From: DATDRM01 sp035291705 | GTDB taxonomy: Bacteria > Chloroflexota > Anaerolineae > Anaerolineales > UBA4823 | Direction of reading: 5' to 3' | DNA length: 5,297 nt | Assembly (NCBI GenBank): GCA_035291705.1 | Contig: DATDRM010000224.1 | Location: 1 to 5,297, forward strand | Part shown: one piece after another, positions 1 to 5,052 of the stretch | Layout of the letters: each line of letters starts with the position of its first letter | Numbering within the stretch: the stretch's first letter is position 1 | Notes under the pieces: model-generated | Told to the model about the DNA's origin: nothing | Seen by the model: only the letters and a program-made list of their open reading frames with translations | The model's database searches: none | Made by a program: the position numbers and the translations under genes

Positions 1-393
1 CCTTTCTCCCACATGGTGACGGGTGTGGTACTGCGCGCCTTCGCCGCGCACCCGGAGCACAGGAAGTCGAAGGAAGCAGCCGTCGCAGGCGGGCTTCTGG
101 CGTCGCGCTTCTTTCAGAGAGACCCGCATCCTGGCCGAAACACACCCGCCTTCTGGACGAAGTTCTGCTACCCGTTCTGGTTCACCGACCTCCTGTCCTC
201 GCTCGACTCACTTTCATTAATCGGTTTCGATGCATCGAATGCGCAGATTCGGAGTGGGTTGGATTGGTTCAAAGAAAGACAGCAGAAAGATGGGACCTGG
301 AAGCTTGCTCTGCTCCAGTCGGTGAAAGACAAGCAAACTTCTCTCTGGGTGAGTCTGGCGATCTGCCGGGTCTTCAAAAGAGTGTACCCATGA
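1..393 (+). CDS. Partial alpha-alpha toroid protein (prenyltransferase/squalene-cyclase-like repeats), 3' end
   Basis: The reading frame is open from the first base and ends at TGA 391-393, giving 130 visible residues; the true start is very probably outside the window. An in-frame ATG at 13 exists but nothing marks it as a start. The last third carries a QW/prenyltransferase-type repeat: GLDWFKERQQKDGTW at about 259-303, followed by a helix with LWVSLAICRVFKRVYP at the C-terminus. An earlier helical stretch (KEAAVAGGLLASRFFQRD, about 70-123) looks like the preceding repeat. Such repeats build the alpha-alpha barrel of terpene cyclases and protein prenyltransferases, but many bacterial members are uncharacterised and no catalytic DxDD or metal motif can be seen in this fragment. 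A role in terpenoid chemistry is therefore not claimed. The next gene is 104 bp downstream and seems to have its own promoter. Confidence 0.6.
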   Translation, partial: PFSHMVTGVVLRAFAAHPEHRKSKEAAVAGGLLASRFFQRDPHPGRNTPAFWTKFCYPFWFTDLLSSLDSLSLIGFDASNAQIRSGLDWFKERQQKDGTWKLALLQSVKDKQTSLWVSLAICRVFKRVYP

Positions 394-437
394 GTACAAA
401 ATTAACCCAAGGGCGCAAAGGTGCAGATGCAATATTA

Positions 438-446
438 TGGTATATT
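438..446 (+). promoter_or_regulatory. Candidate extended -10 promoter for the barrel protein gene
   Basis: TGGTATATT fits an extended -10 element (TG, one base, then TATATT at 441-446), about 50 bp before the ATG at 498. No good -35 hexamer lies 16-18 bp upstream, which is acceptable for an extended -10. It lies in the AT-rich part of the gap after the preceding stop codon. This is motif matching only. Confidence 0.35.
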
Positions 447-497
447 ACGACAGAGAAAGTCTTTATTTAGGTATTTGCGATGACAAAGGAGGATATC

Positions 498-974
498 ATG
501 CGTCACATTAAATTTCTCGCTCTGGCCCTGATACTGGGTATTGTGCTGGCGGCATCAGGTTCGATCCGTACCGTAGCAGCAGGTGACAAACCCGAATCTC
601 GTAAACTGACCGTCGTTGAGCATGCCATCACGGACGCCGTGGTCGATATCGGGCCAGCGGGCGATAGCCTGGGGGACATTCTGGCATTCGGAAATCCGAT
701 CTTCGACGCGGCCAACACCACCGAGATCGGGCGCGATCAGGGCTACTGCATCCGCACGAATGTAGGTGAATCGTGGGAGTGCAACTGGACCGTCCTTCTC
801 GATCGGGGTAGCCTGGTCGTCGAAGGGCCTTTCTACGACGACCTGCGTGACTCGCAGTTCGCTATCACGGGCGGCACTGGCGCCTTCAGCCAGGCGCGGG
901 GAGTGATGACGTTGCACGCCCGAGACGCGGCGGGTACTGAGTTTGACTTCATCTATCACTTCCCTCGAAGATGA
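498..974 (+). CDS. Secreted allene-oxide-cyclase/dirigent-like barrel protein
   Basis: This 158-residue protein has an N-terminal signal peptide: positively charged MRHIK, a hydrophobic stretch at about 5-20, and a plausible cleavage site after V26-A27-A28. It is probably exported. The mature part matches the allene-oxide-cyclase-barrel/dirigent fold by pattern: a strand with ECNWTVLL (about 94-101), GSLVVEGPF (104-112), and the family hallmark ITGGTGAFSQARG (123-135) before the last strands. Two cysteines, C84 and C95, could form a disulfide in the exported protein. The start was set at 498 because AAAGGAGG at 485-492 sits five bases before it; an in-frame ATG at 480 lies upstream of this ribosome site and would add six residues. 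Plant relatives act on oxylipins or guide lignan coupling, while bacterial homologues are mostly of unknown function, so no substrate is assigned. It is flanked by its own candidate promoter and looks monocistronic. Confidence 0.75.
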   Translation: MRHIKFLALALILGIVLAASGSIRTVAAGDKPESRKLTVVEHAITDAVVDIGPAGDSLGDILAFGNPIFDAANTTEIGRDQGYCIRTNVGESWECNWTVLLDRGSLVVEGPFYDDLRDSQFAITGGTGAFSQARGVMTLHARDAAGTEFDFIYHFPRR

Positions 975-1010
975 GGTTTCGAAACATGGTGATCTACAAT
1001 GCAGTTAGCG

Positions 1011-1016
1011 TATAAT
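1011..1016 (+). promoter_or_regulatory. Candidate -10 box (TATAAT) for the GlsB-led operon
   Basis: A perfect TATAAT lies 71 bp before the ATG at 1087. No convincing -35 hexamer is present 16-18 bp upstream, so an activator or an alternative sigma factor may be needed. The box overlaps the left arm of a 9-bp inverted repeat. It is the best promoter candidate for the four-gene run that follows. Confidence 0.45.
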
Positions 1017-1048
1017 GGAGCTCAGCACAAAACTCTGCCAGCTCCATT
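1014..1048. repeat. 9-bp perfect inverted repeat overlapping the -10 box
   Basis: AATGGAGCT at 1014-1022 is the exact reverse complement of AGCTCCATT at 1040-1048, with a 17-bp spacer. The left arm starts inside the TATAAT box and the arm centres are 26 bp apart. It may be a repressor operator straddling the transcription start, or a hairpin in the mRNA leader if transcription starts upstream. It ends 25 bp before the ribosome binding site at 1073-1078. Confidence 0.55.
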
Positions 1049-1086
1049 GATCAGCAAGAGACTGTCAAATATAAGGAGAATATTCT

Positions 1087-1338
1087 ATGGACACGCAATC
1101 CTTGATCCTGTTCCTTGTGATTGGGCTCGTAGCCGGGTGGCTAGCAGGACGAATCATGAAGGGCGGTGGGTACGGCCTAGTGGGAGATTTAATCGTGGGG
1201 GTGATCGGCGCCTTCCTCGGAGGCTGGTTGTTCGGCCAGCTCGGCATCTCCGCCGGAGGCATTCTCGGTTCGCTGGTGACGGCGGTGGTCGGTGCGATCG
1301 TGCTTTTATTCTTACTGCGGCTGATCAGGAGAGGCTGA
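1087..1338 (+). CDS. GlsB/YeaQ/YmgE-family small membrane protein
   Basis: This 83-residue, very hydrophobic, glycine-rich protein fits the GlsB/YeaQ/YmgE family (transglycosylase-associated protein family) in length and pattern. Three membrane segments are visible at about 5-21, 30-49 and 55-78. The first ends in the family-typical GLVAGWLAGRIMKGGG, and the second carries GDLIVGVIGAFLGGWLFG. The C-terminus is a short basic tail, RLIRRG. Family members are linked with envelope or general stress in various bacteria, but their biochemical role is not settled, and the old transglycosylase label should not be read as an enzyme activity. AAGGAG at 1073-1078 sits eight bases before the ATG, supporting this start. 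A longer frame beginning at 999 overlaps the gene and is a shadow. It is probably the first gene of an operon with the HAD hydrolase 27 bp downstream. Confidence 0.88.
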   Translation: MDTQSLILFLVIGLVAGWLAGRIMKGGGYGLVGDLIVGVIGAFLGGWLFGQLGISAGGILGSLVTAVVGAIVLLFLLRLIRRG

Positions 1339-1365
1339 GCAGAATTTAGTTTGGGCTAGCAAAAC

Positions 1366-2022
1366 ATGAATACTCCGCAATCCGAAAAACCACGGGGTAT
1401 TCGACTCAACAATCCCTATCCGGCGATCGTCTTCGATTTCGGCGGCGTCATCCTAGACTGGAATCCGCGCTACCTCTATCGCAAGTTCTTTGATGGCGAC
1501 CTGAATGCGATGGAGAATTTCCTGAACGAAATCGACTTCACGGGTTGGAACTTAGAACAGGATAAAGGCCGCCCCTTCGCGGTAGGGGTGGCCGAATTGT
1601 CCGAGCAGTTCCCTCAATATGCTGATCTAATCAGGGCTTATGACCAACATTGGGAAGAGGCGATAGCTGGCCCAATCCAGCCCACCGTGAACCTGCTCGA
1701 GTCTCTGAAGCGGACGGGTTATGCGCTGTATGGGTTAAGCAACTGGTCGGCGGAGAAATTTCAGATCGCCCGTCCCAGGTACGAGTTTTTAAGCTGGTTT
1801 GAGACGATCATGGTTTCGGGGGAGGTGGAGCTGGTCAAACCGGACCCGCGCATCTACAGGCTATTCCTGGAAAGGATAGGACGAACGGCGGAGGAATGTC
1901 TCTTCATCGATGATTCTGAGCCGAACGTCGTCGCGGCTGACCAGTTGGGTTTCAAGGCGATCCGCTTTGAGTCTCCCGGGCAGTTGGAAACGGAGTTGAA
2001 ATTCCTGGGCTTATTGCCATAG
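1366..2022 (+). CDS. HAD-superfamily subfamily IA hydrolase (phosphatase-like)
   Basis: This 218-residue protein has all four HAD motifs in order. Motif I is FDFGGVILDW with nucleophile D24, motif II is LSNWS with S125, motif III is K158 in VKPDPRIY, and motif IV is FIDDSEPN with D182/D183. The helical cap lies between motif I and motif II, as in subfamily IA (the YihX and epoxide-hydrolase N-domain type). Position D+2, often an Asp acting as general acid in phosphatases, is Gly26 here, as in other DFGGV/DLGNV-type members. A small phosphorylated metabolite is the likely substrate but cannot be named. A stop codon at 1357 and motif I at residue 24 force the start to the ATG at 1366, although no clear Shine-Dalgarno lies before it. 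Translation may be coupled to the GlsB-type gene 27 bp upstream. The DDAH gene starts 17 bp after its stop. Confidence 0.88.
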   Translation: MNTPQSEKPRGIRLNNPYPAIVFDFGGVILDWNPRYLYRKFFDGDLNAMENFLNEIDFTGWNLEQDKGRPFAVGVAELSEQFPQYADLIRAYDQHWEEAIAGPIQPTVNLLESLKRTGYALYGLSNWSAEKFQIARPRYEFLSWFETIMVSGEVELVKPDPRIYRLFLERIGRTAEECLFIDDSEPNVVAADQLGFKAIRFESPGQLETELKFLGLLP

Positions 2023-2039
2023 AATGAGGAGAATCTGCC

Positions 2040-2819
2040 TTGCTCGTCGCCATTACGCGGGAAGTTAGTCCCAGCATGCAACAGTGCGAGCTGACGCACC
2101 TGCCCAGGGTCGGCATCGACGTGCAGCTTGCCAGAGATCAACACCGGCAGTATGCAAAGGCGCTGGGCGAACTGGGCTGCGAGGTGGTTTCGCTGCCTGC
2201 AGACGCGGCGCTTCCCGATTCAGTCTTCGTGGAGGACACGGCGATCGTCCTGGATGAGTTGGCGGTAATCGCCTGCCCAGGGGTATCCTCACGGCGGGAT
2301 GAGACCGCTTCGATTGCGCAGGCTCTGGCGGCTTATCGACCCCTGGCGAACATCGAACCGCCGGGCACCCTGGAAGGGGGGGATGTGCTGCGGGTGGGCA
2401 AGATGGTGTATGTCGGCCTGTCTGGCAGGAGCAACCCGGCGGGGATTGAGCAGCTGAGGTCTCTGATCGCGCCACACGGTTATTATTTGAAGGCAGTGGA
2501 GATGCAGGGCTGCCTGCACCTGAAATCGGCGGTGACTCTGGTAGAACCGAAGACGTTGTTGATCAACTCTGCCTGGGTAAAAGCAGTCTATTTCCAAGGC
2601 ATGGATTTCGTGGAAGTGGATCAGGAAGAACCGTATGGCGCAAATGCTCTCCTGGTGGACGGGACTGTTATCTATCCGGCGTCATTCCCGCGCACACGCC
2701 AGCGGTTGGAAGCGCGGGGGATCGTCATCAAGACGATCGACGTAGCGGAGTTACAGAAGGCGGAGGGGGCGGTAACGTGTTGCAGTTTGATATTCACATC
2801 CCGAATGGCAGGAAGATGA
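2040..2819 (+). CDS. ddaH: Dimethylarginine dimethylaminohydrolase (DDAH)
   Basis: This 259-residue enzyme of the amidinotransferase/guanidine-modifying superfamily is predicted to hydrolyse N-omega-methylated arginines to citrulline and methylamine or dimethylamine in the cytoplasm. The DDAH pattern is complete. The substrate-binding pair E65-D66 is in DSVFVEDTAIV, E112 and D115 are in LEGGDV, R130 is in VGLSGRSN, the catalytic histidine H160 is in CLHLKS, and the C-terminal CCS carries C247-C248, the second being the likely nucleophile. Length agrees with bacterial DDAH (about 250-260). The start is TTG at 2040, supported by AGGAG at 2027-2031 eight bases upstream. The next in-frame ATG at 2076 would remove the first strand. 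It lies 17 bp after the HAD gene, so the two are very probably co-transcribed. Other superfamily members such as arginine deiminase are longer and lack the CCS ending. Confidence 0.9.
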   Translation: MLVAITREVSPSMQQCELTHLPRVGIDVQLARDQHRQYAKALGELGCEVVSLPADAALPDSVFVEDTAIVLDELAVIACPGVSSRRDETASIAQALAAYRPLANIEPPGTLEGGDVLRVGKMVYVGLSGRSNPAGIEQLRSLIAPHGYYLKAVEMQGCLHLKSAVTLVEPKTLLINSAWVKAVYFQGMDFVEVDQEEPYGANALLVDGTVIYPASFPRTRQRLEARGIVIKTIDVAELQKAEGAVTCCSLIFTSRMAGR

Positions 2820-2881
2820 ATAATCACACAGCACCACTCTCGGCTTGCTAATCTCTACTTTCTATCAAGCAGGAGGTCATG

Positions 2882-3211
2882 ATGGCTTACGATGAAGAGC
2901 TCGCCAGCCGAATCCGGGAGGAATTAGCTCAATTTCCCGGACTGGAGGAGAAGAAGATGTTCGGAGGGGTAGGCTTCCTGATCCGGGGAAACATGGCGGT
3001 GGGTGTGCACGGGCAAGATTTGATCGTGAGGGTTGGGAGAGAGCGCTATGAGGAAGCACTCTCCCGCCCTCACGCCAGGCTTTTTGACATTTCCGGAAGA
3101 CCTTCGGTCGGGTGGGTCCTGGTAGCTCCAGATGGTTATGAAGTGGAAAGAGACCTAAGGCAATGGATAAATCAAGGGGTGGAATTTGCGCAGTCTTTGC
3201 CGGCGAAGTAG
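2882..3211 (+). CDS. TfoX N-terminal domain protein
   Basis: This 109-residue protein consists of a single TfoX/Sxy N-terminal domain. The hallmark KKMFGGVGFLIRGNMAVGV at about 24-42 is followed by LIVRVG and then RPHARLFDISGRPSVGWVLVAPDG (about 62-85), a sequence typical of stand-alone bacterial members. The C-terminal TfoX domain of the gammaproteobacterial competence regulator is absent. A competence role should therefore not be transferred, and the function of these short proteins is unknown. Two consecutive ATG codons occur at 2879 and 2882. The second is preferred because AGGAGG at 2871-2876 lies five bases before it, against two for the first. The gene follows the DDAH stop by 62 bp with no evident terminator, so it may belong to the same operon. 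Its stop codon directly abuts that of the next, opposite gene. Confidence 0.85.
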   Translation: MAYDEELASRIREELAQFPGLEEKKMFGGVGFLIRGNMAVGVHGQDLIVRVGRERYEEALSRPHARLFDISGRPSVGWVLVAPDGYEVERDLRQWINQGVEFAQSLPAK

Positions 3212-3511
3212 CTAGAACTGCATCCAGCCAGAGTCCCCCCAGATAGTAACCTCTGGGGTGCCCTCAAAGAGCTTGGCGAATTCCGCGGCCAGATTCGGGT
3301 CGCTGTACAGCTTTTGAATGCCTTCCAGGTTGTCCCAGACATCGATGGCTAAGAAATCCTTGTTATTCTGGGTATTCAGGTAAGCCTGGTGACTGATACT
3401 CCCCATGGATTTGCCCAATGGTGACACCTTGGCGACAGTCTCGTCGTGGACTTTTTGCGCCTGGTGAGTGTCGCCTTTCAACATACCGCGCACGGATACG
3501 ATATATTTCAT
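3212..3511 (-). CDS. Small antibiotic-biosynthesis-monooxygenase-like (ABM/dimeric alpha-beta barrel) protein
   Basis: This 99-residue protein has the beta-alpha-beta-beta-alpha-beta layout of dimeric alpha-beta barrel proteins: strand KYIVSVRGM, helix HQAQKVHDETVAKV (about 16-29), strand SISHQAYLN, strand DFLAIDVWDN (52-61), helix LEGIQKLYSDPNLAAEFAKLF (62-82), and a last strand PEVTIWGDS. The strand and helix around DVWDNLEGIQKLYSDP resemble ABM-type proteins. Such folds serve as heme or quinol monooxygenases or as small binding proteins; no cofactor ligand can be assigned here. A complementary AAGGAG at 3519-3524, seven bases before the ATG, supports the start. The gene ends at the base next to the convergent TfoX gene. 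Upstream is a 288-bp region shared with the divergent sigma factor gene, containing TAGTC direct repeats near its start. Confidence 0.7.
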   Translation of the reverse strand: MKYIVSVRGMLKGDTHQAQKVHDETVAKVSPLGKSMGSISHQAYLNTQNNKDFLAIDVWDNLEGIQKLYSDPNLAAEFAKLFEGTPEVTIWGDSGWMQF

Positions 3512-3526
3512 TTCGAATCTCCTTAT

Positions 3527-3584
3527 TTAGTCGAATAGTCGTCCGATGCTGTGCATCAGCTTAGTTCGTTAGTCAGATAGTCAA
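3527..3584. repeat. TAGTC octamer direct repeats, candidate operator
   Basis: Five octamers of the form WTAGTYNN are present on the plus strand. Two are in tandem at 3527-3542 (TTAGTCGA, ATAGTCGT) and three at 3561-3584 (TTAGTTCG, TTAGTCAG, ATAGTCAA). The 16-bp pair at 3527 recurs at 3569 with 12 of 16 bases equal, a distance of 42 bp, which is close to four helical turns. Read on the minus strand the unit is NYGACTAW, and the distal end supplies TTGACT (3579-3584), which resembles a -35 box for the ABM-like gene. A short GATGC/GCATC hairpin lies between the two blocks. This is consistent with a regulator site in the ABM-like gene promoter; the regulator is unknown. Confidence 0.5.
3545..3557. 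repeat. Short inverted repeat between the octamer blocks
   Basis: GATGC at 3545-3549 and GCATC at 3553-3557 are separated by TGT. It is a small but perfect 5-bp dyad placed between the two TAGTC blocks, 34 bp before the ABM-like gene start. It could be a half of an operator or a leader hairpin. Such short dyads also occur by chance. Confidence 0.3.
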
Positions 3585-3693
3585 GATCGTCTATTTTGCG
3601 TGGCCCACGAAATGCGACCAGCTTTTATGAATAGTATCTATGTGATATGACGGTTGCACCAGGAAAAACTGTGCGGTTAATAGTGGAGATTTT

Positions 3694-3704
3694 TGATATA
3701 TAAT
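3694..3704 (+). promoter_or_regulatory. Candidate promoter of the sigma factor gene
   Basis: TGATATATAAT contains both an extended -10 reading (TG, one base, TATATA at 3697-3702) and a perfect TATAAT at 3699-3704. GTTAAT at 3676-3681 is a poor -35 with 17-bp spacing. The surrounding 3660-3725 stretch is distinctly AT-rich compared with the neighbouring genes. If used, it gives a leader of about 90 nt before the ATG at 3800. Confidence 0.4.
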
Positions 3705-3729
3705 ACCTAATTAATTTTCTTATGGTTGA

Positions 3730-3762
3730 CTTTTCCGGTTAAAGGCTCGAAGCGCGGAAAGG
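3730..3762 (+). promoter_or_regulatory. Possible leader hairpin upstream of the sigma gene
   Basis: TTTCCG at 3732-3737 pairs with CGGAAA at 3755-3760. A G-U and a C-G pair extend it outward to 3730/3762, leaving a 17-nt loop. It falls in the predicted 5' leader of the sigma gene, 37 bp before the start codon. It could modulate translation, but no riboswitch family is recognised. Confidence 0.25.
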
Positions 3763-3799
3763 GACTATAGACTGATGATGGAGCCCAGAGAGGCCGGCG

Positions 3800-4876
3800 A
3801 TGTCTGACACGACGAAACAGCAATTAAACTTCCACCACCAGCGGACTCCCGGCAAGGAATCTGCCGAACGCTTGACTGCTGCGCGGGCGGGCAACCAGGC
3901 CGAATTCAGCAATCTTACCGAGCCACACCGCCGGGAACTGTTAGCGCATTGCTACCGGATGCTCGGTTCATTGCAAGAGGCGGAAGATCAGGTTCAGGAG
4001 ACGCTCATGCGAGCCTGGAGGCGGCTGGATACCTACGAAGGGCGCGCCCCGCTCCGCGCCTGGCTTTATAAAATTGCGACCAATGCCTGCCTCGATGCCC
4101 TGGATCGCCGGCCCAGACGTACACTCCCACAACAACTGCATCCAGCAGCTGACCCGCACGAAGTGCTGTCCCCACCCGTCAGCGAGCCGATCTGGCTCAA
4201 GCCGTTCCCGGATAATCTAATATCTCCGTCGAATACCAGCCCAGAGGCGCGTTACGAAAGTCGTGAAAGCATCACGCTGGCCTTTATGATCGCGCTGCAG
4301 AGTCTACCGCCCCGCCAGCGGGCGGTATTGATCCTGCGGGATGTGCTCGATTGGCAAGCTAGCGAAGTAGCTGAACTGCTTGAGGTCACGGTTTCTGCGG
4401 TCAATAGCATGCTACATCGCGCCCGGGCAACTCTAGAAAAGCACTACCACTCCCGAAGCCGCGAAACGATCCGGGATGCGCTACCTGCCCAGGTAACCAA
4501 CGAGCTGCTTGACCGTTACGTGCGCGCCTGGGAGGAAGCGGACGTGGATAGATTGGTCTCACTTTTAAAAGAAGAGGCCAGGTTCGCCATGCCGCCAATG
4601 GCTGGATGGTTCCAGGGGCGATCTGCAATCAGAGCGTTCATCTCAACGACTATCTTAGCTGGCGAGGGGCGCGGCCGCTGGCACCTGCAGCCAGTGCATG
4701 TAAACGCTCAACACGGATTTGCCTGGTACCGGAGGCACGATGACGGTGACACCTACCAGGCTTATGCCGTTCAGGTGTTAATCTTCGATGGAGATCTGCT
4801 GGCGGAGGTCATAACTTTTGGATATCCTGCACTATTTCCTTTTTTTGGTTTGCCTCTCGAAGAAGAAACATCTTAA
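3800..4876 (+). CDS. SigG-like extended ECF sigma-70 factor with C-terminal SnoaL-like domain
   Basis: This 358-residue factor directs RNA polymerase to an unknown set of promoters. The sigma-2 region spans about 38-106: HRRELLAHCYRMLGSLQEAEDQVQETLMRAWRRL, then APLRAWLYKIATNACLDALDRR. A linker (107-150) contains SEPIWLKPFPDNLI, typical of this subfamily. Sigma-4 spans about 155-212, with SLPPRQRAVLILRDVLDWQASEVAELL and the recognition helix around VSAVNSMLHRARATL. A SnoaL/NTF2-like domain follows at about 232-345 (LLDRYVRAWEEADVDRLVSLL, MAGWFQGRSAIRAFI, and the closing strands to FGYPALFPFFGLP). This architecture fits the SigG-like group described by TIGR02960, in which the fused C-terminal domain is thought to replace a separate anti-sigma factor. 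No anti-sigma gene is adjacent. AGAGAGG at 3787-3793 lies six bases before the ATG. The gene is divergent from the ABM-like gene, so the two may share control. Confidence 0.9.
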   Translation: MSDTTKQQLNFHHQRTPGKESAERLTAARAGNQAEFSNLTEPHRRELLAHCYRMLGSLQEAEDQVQETLMRAWRRLDTYEGRAPLRAWLYKIATNACLDALDRRPRRTLPQQLHPAADPHEVLSPPVSEPIWLKPFPDNLISPSNTSPEARYESRESITLAFMIALQSLPPRQRAVLILRDVLDWQASEVAELLEVTVSAVNSMLHRARATLEKHYHSRSRETIRDALPAQVTNELLDRYVRAWEEADVDRLVSLLKEEARFAMPPMAGWFQGRSAIRAFISTTILAGEGRGRWHLQPVHVNAQHGFAWYRRHDDGDTYQAYAVQVLIFDGDLLAEVITFGYPALFPFFGLPLEEETS

Positions 4877-4907
4877 TGGAATTCTCGCTAAATTATTGTT
4901 GTTGAAG

Positions 4908-4938
4908 CCTGGAATCCAGGAAAACAAAATTTTTCTTT
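4908..4938 (+). terminator. Weak hairpin plus T-run after the sigma gene
   Basis: CCTGG (4908-4912) and CCAGG (4916-4920) form a short 5-bp stem with loop AAT, followed nine bases later by TTTTTCTTT at 4930-4938. The spacing between stem and T-run is longer than in a standard intrinsic terminator, so it may be only a minor or non-functional site next to the stronger palindrome downstream. Confidence 0.25.
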
Positions 4939-4958
4939 GTGAGTCTCTCTGATCGGCA

Positions 4959-5002
4959 GGTAAATAATTTGCGGGCGCTCAAGCGCCCGCAAATTATTTA
5001 CC
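4959..5002. terminator. Long perfect palindrome, probable bidirectional terminator
   Basis: The arms 4959-4979 and 4982-5002 are perfect 21-bp reverse complements with only two bases between them. In RNA this gives a 20-bp stem with loop TCAA. The core is GCGGGCGC/GCGCCCGC, flanked on both sides by AT-rich TAAATAATTT/AAATTATTTA, so on either strand a GC stem is followed by AAATTATTTA. After one mismatch, two more base pairs extend it to 4956/5005. It lies 82 bp after the sigma stop and 50 bp after the stop of the convergent Calx-beta gene, the expected place for a shared terminator. The T-run is interrupted rather than pure, and the arms are longer than usual. Confidence 0.7.
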
Positions 5003-5052
5003 CGCAGGATGTGTGTGCAGTTAATCGGTAGAGCCGGCAGTTACGCTGCTCA

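Noticed and set aside
264..470. 68-residue plus-strand frame running from the first gene into the gap
   Set aside because: It overlaps the toroid gene in another frame, has no ribosome site, and its translation matches no pattern.
480..497. Upstream ATG for the barrel protein
   Set aside because: The strong AAAGGAGG at 485-492 lies downstream of it and serves the ATG at 498; the extension also spoils the signal-peptide N-terminus.
555..959. 134-residue minus-strand open frame
   Set aside because: It lies antisense within the barrel protein gene, has no ribosome site or recognisable domain, and is explained as a codon-bias shadow.
999..1349. 116-residue plus-strand open frame overlapping the GlsB-type gene
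   Set aside because: It begins inside the promoter/inverted-repeat region, has no ribosome site, and its arginine-rich translation resembles no family; the frame at 1087 is clearly the real gene.
2065..2475. 136-residue minus-strand open frame
   Set aside because: It lies entirely antisense to DDAH; its proline/arginine-rich, low-complexity translation is typical of a shadow frame.
2882..3211. Competence regulator role (tfoX/sxy)
   Set aside because: Only the N-terminal domain is present and no competence genes are near; the name should not be transferred.
3527..3584. Octamer repeats as a CRISPR-like array
   Set aside because: Units are only 8 bp and tandem with no spacers of regular length, and no cas gene is nearby; a regulator site fits better.
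3726..3731. TTGACT as a -35 box for the sigma gene
   Set aside because: The position 17 bp downstream reads GAAGCG, not a -10 box; the TATAG at 3766 is too far away.
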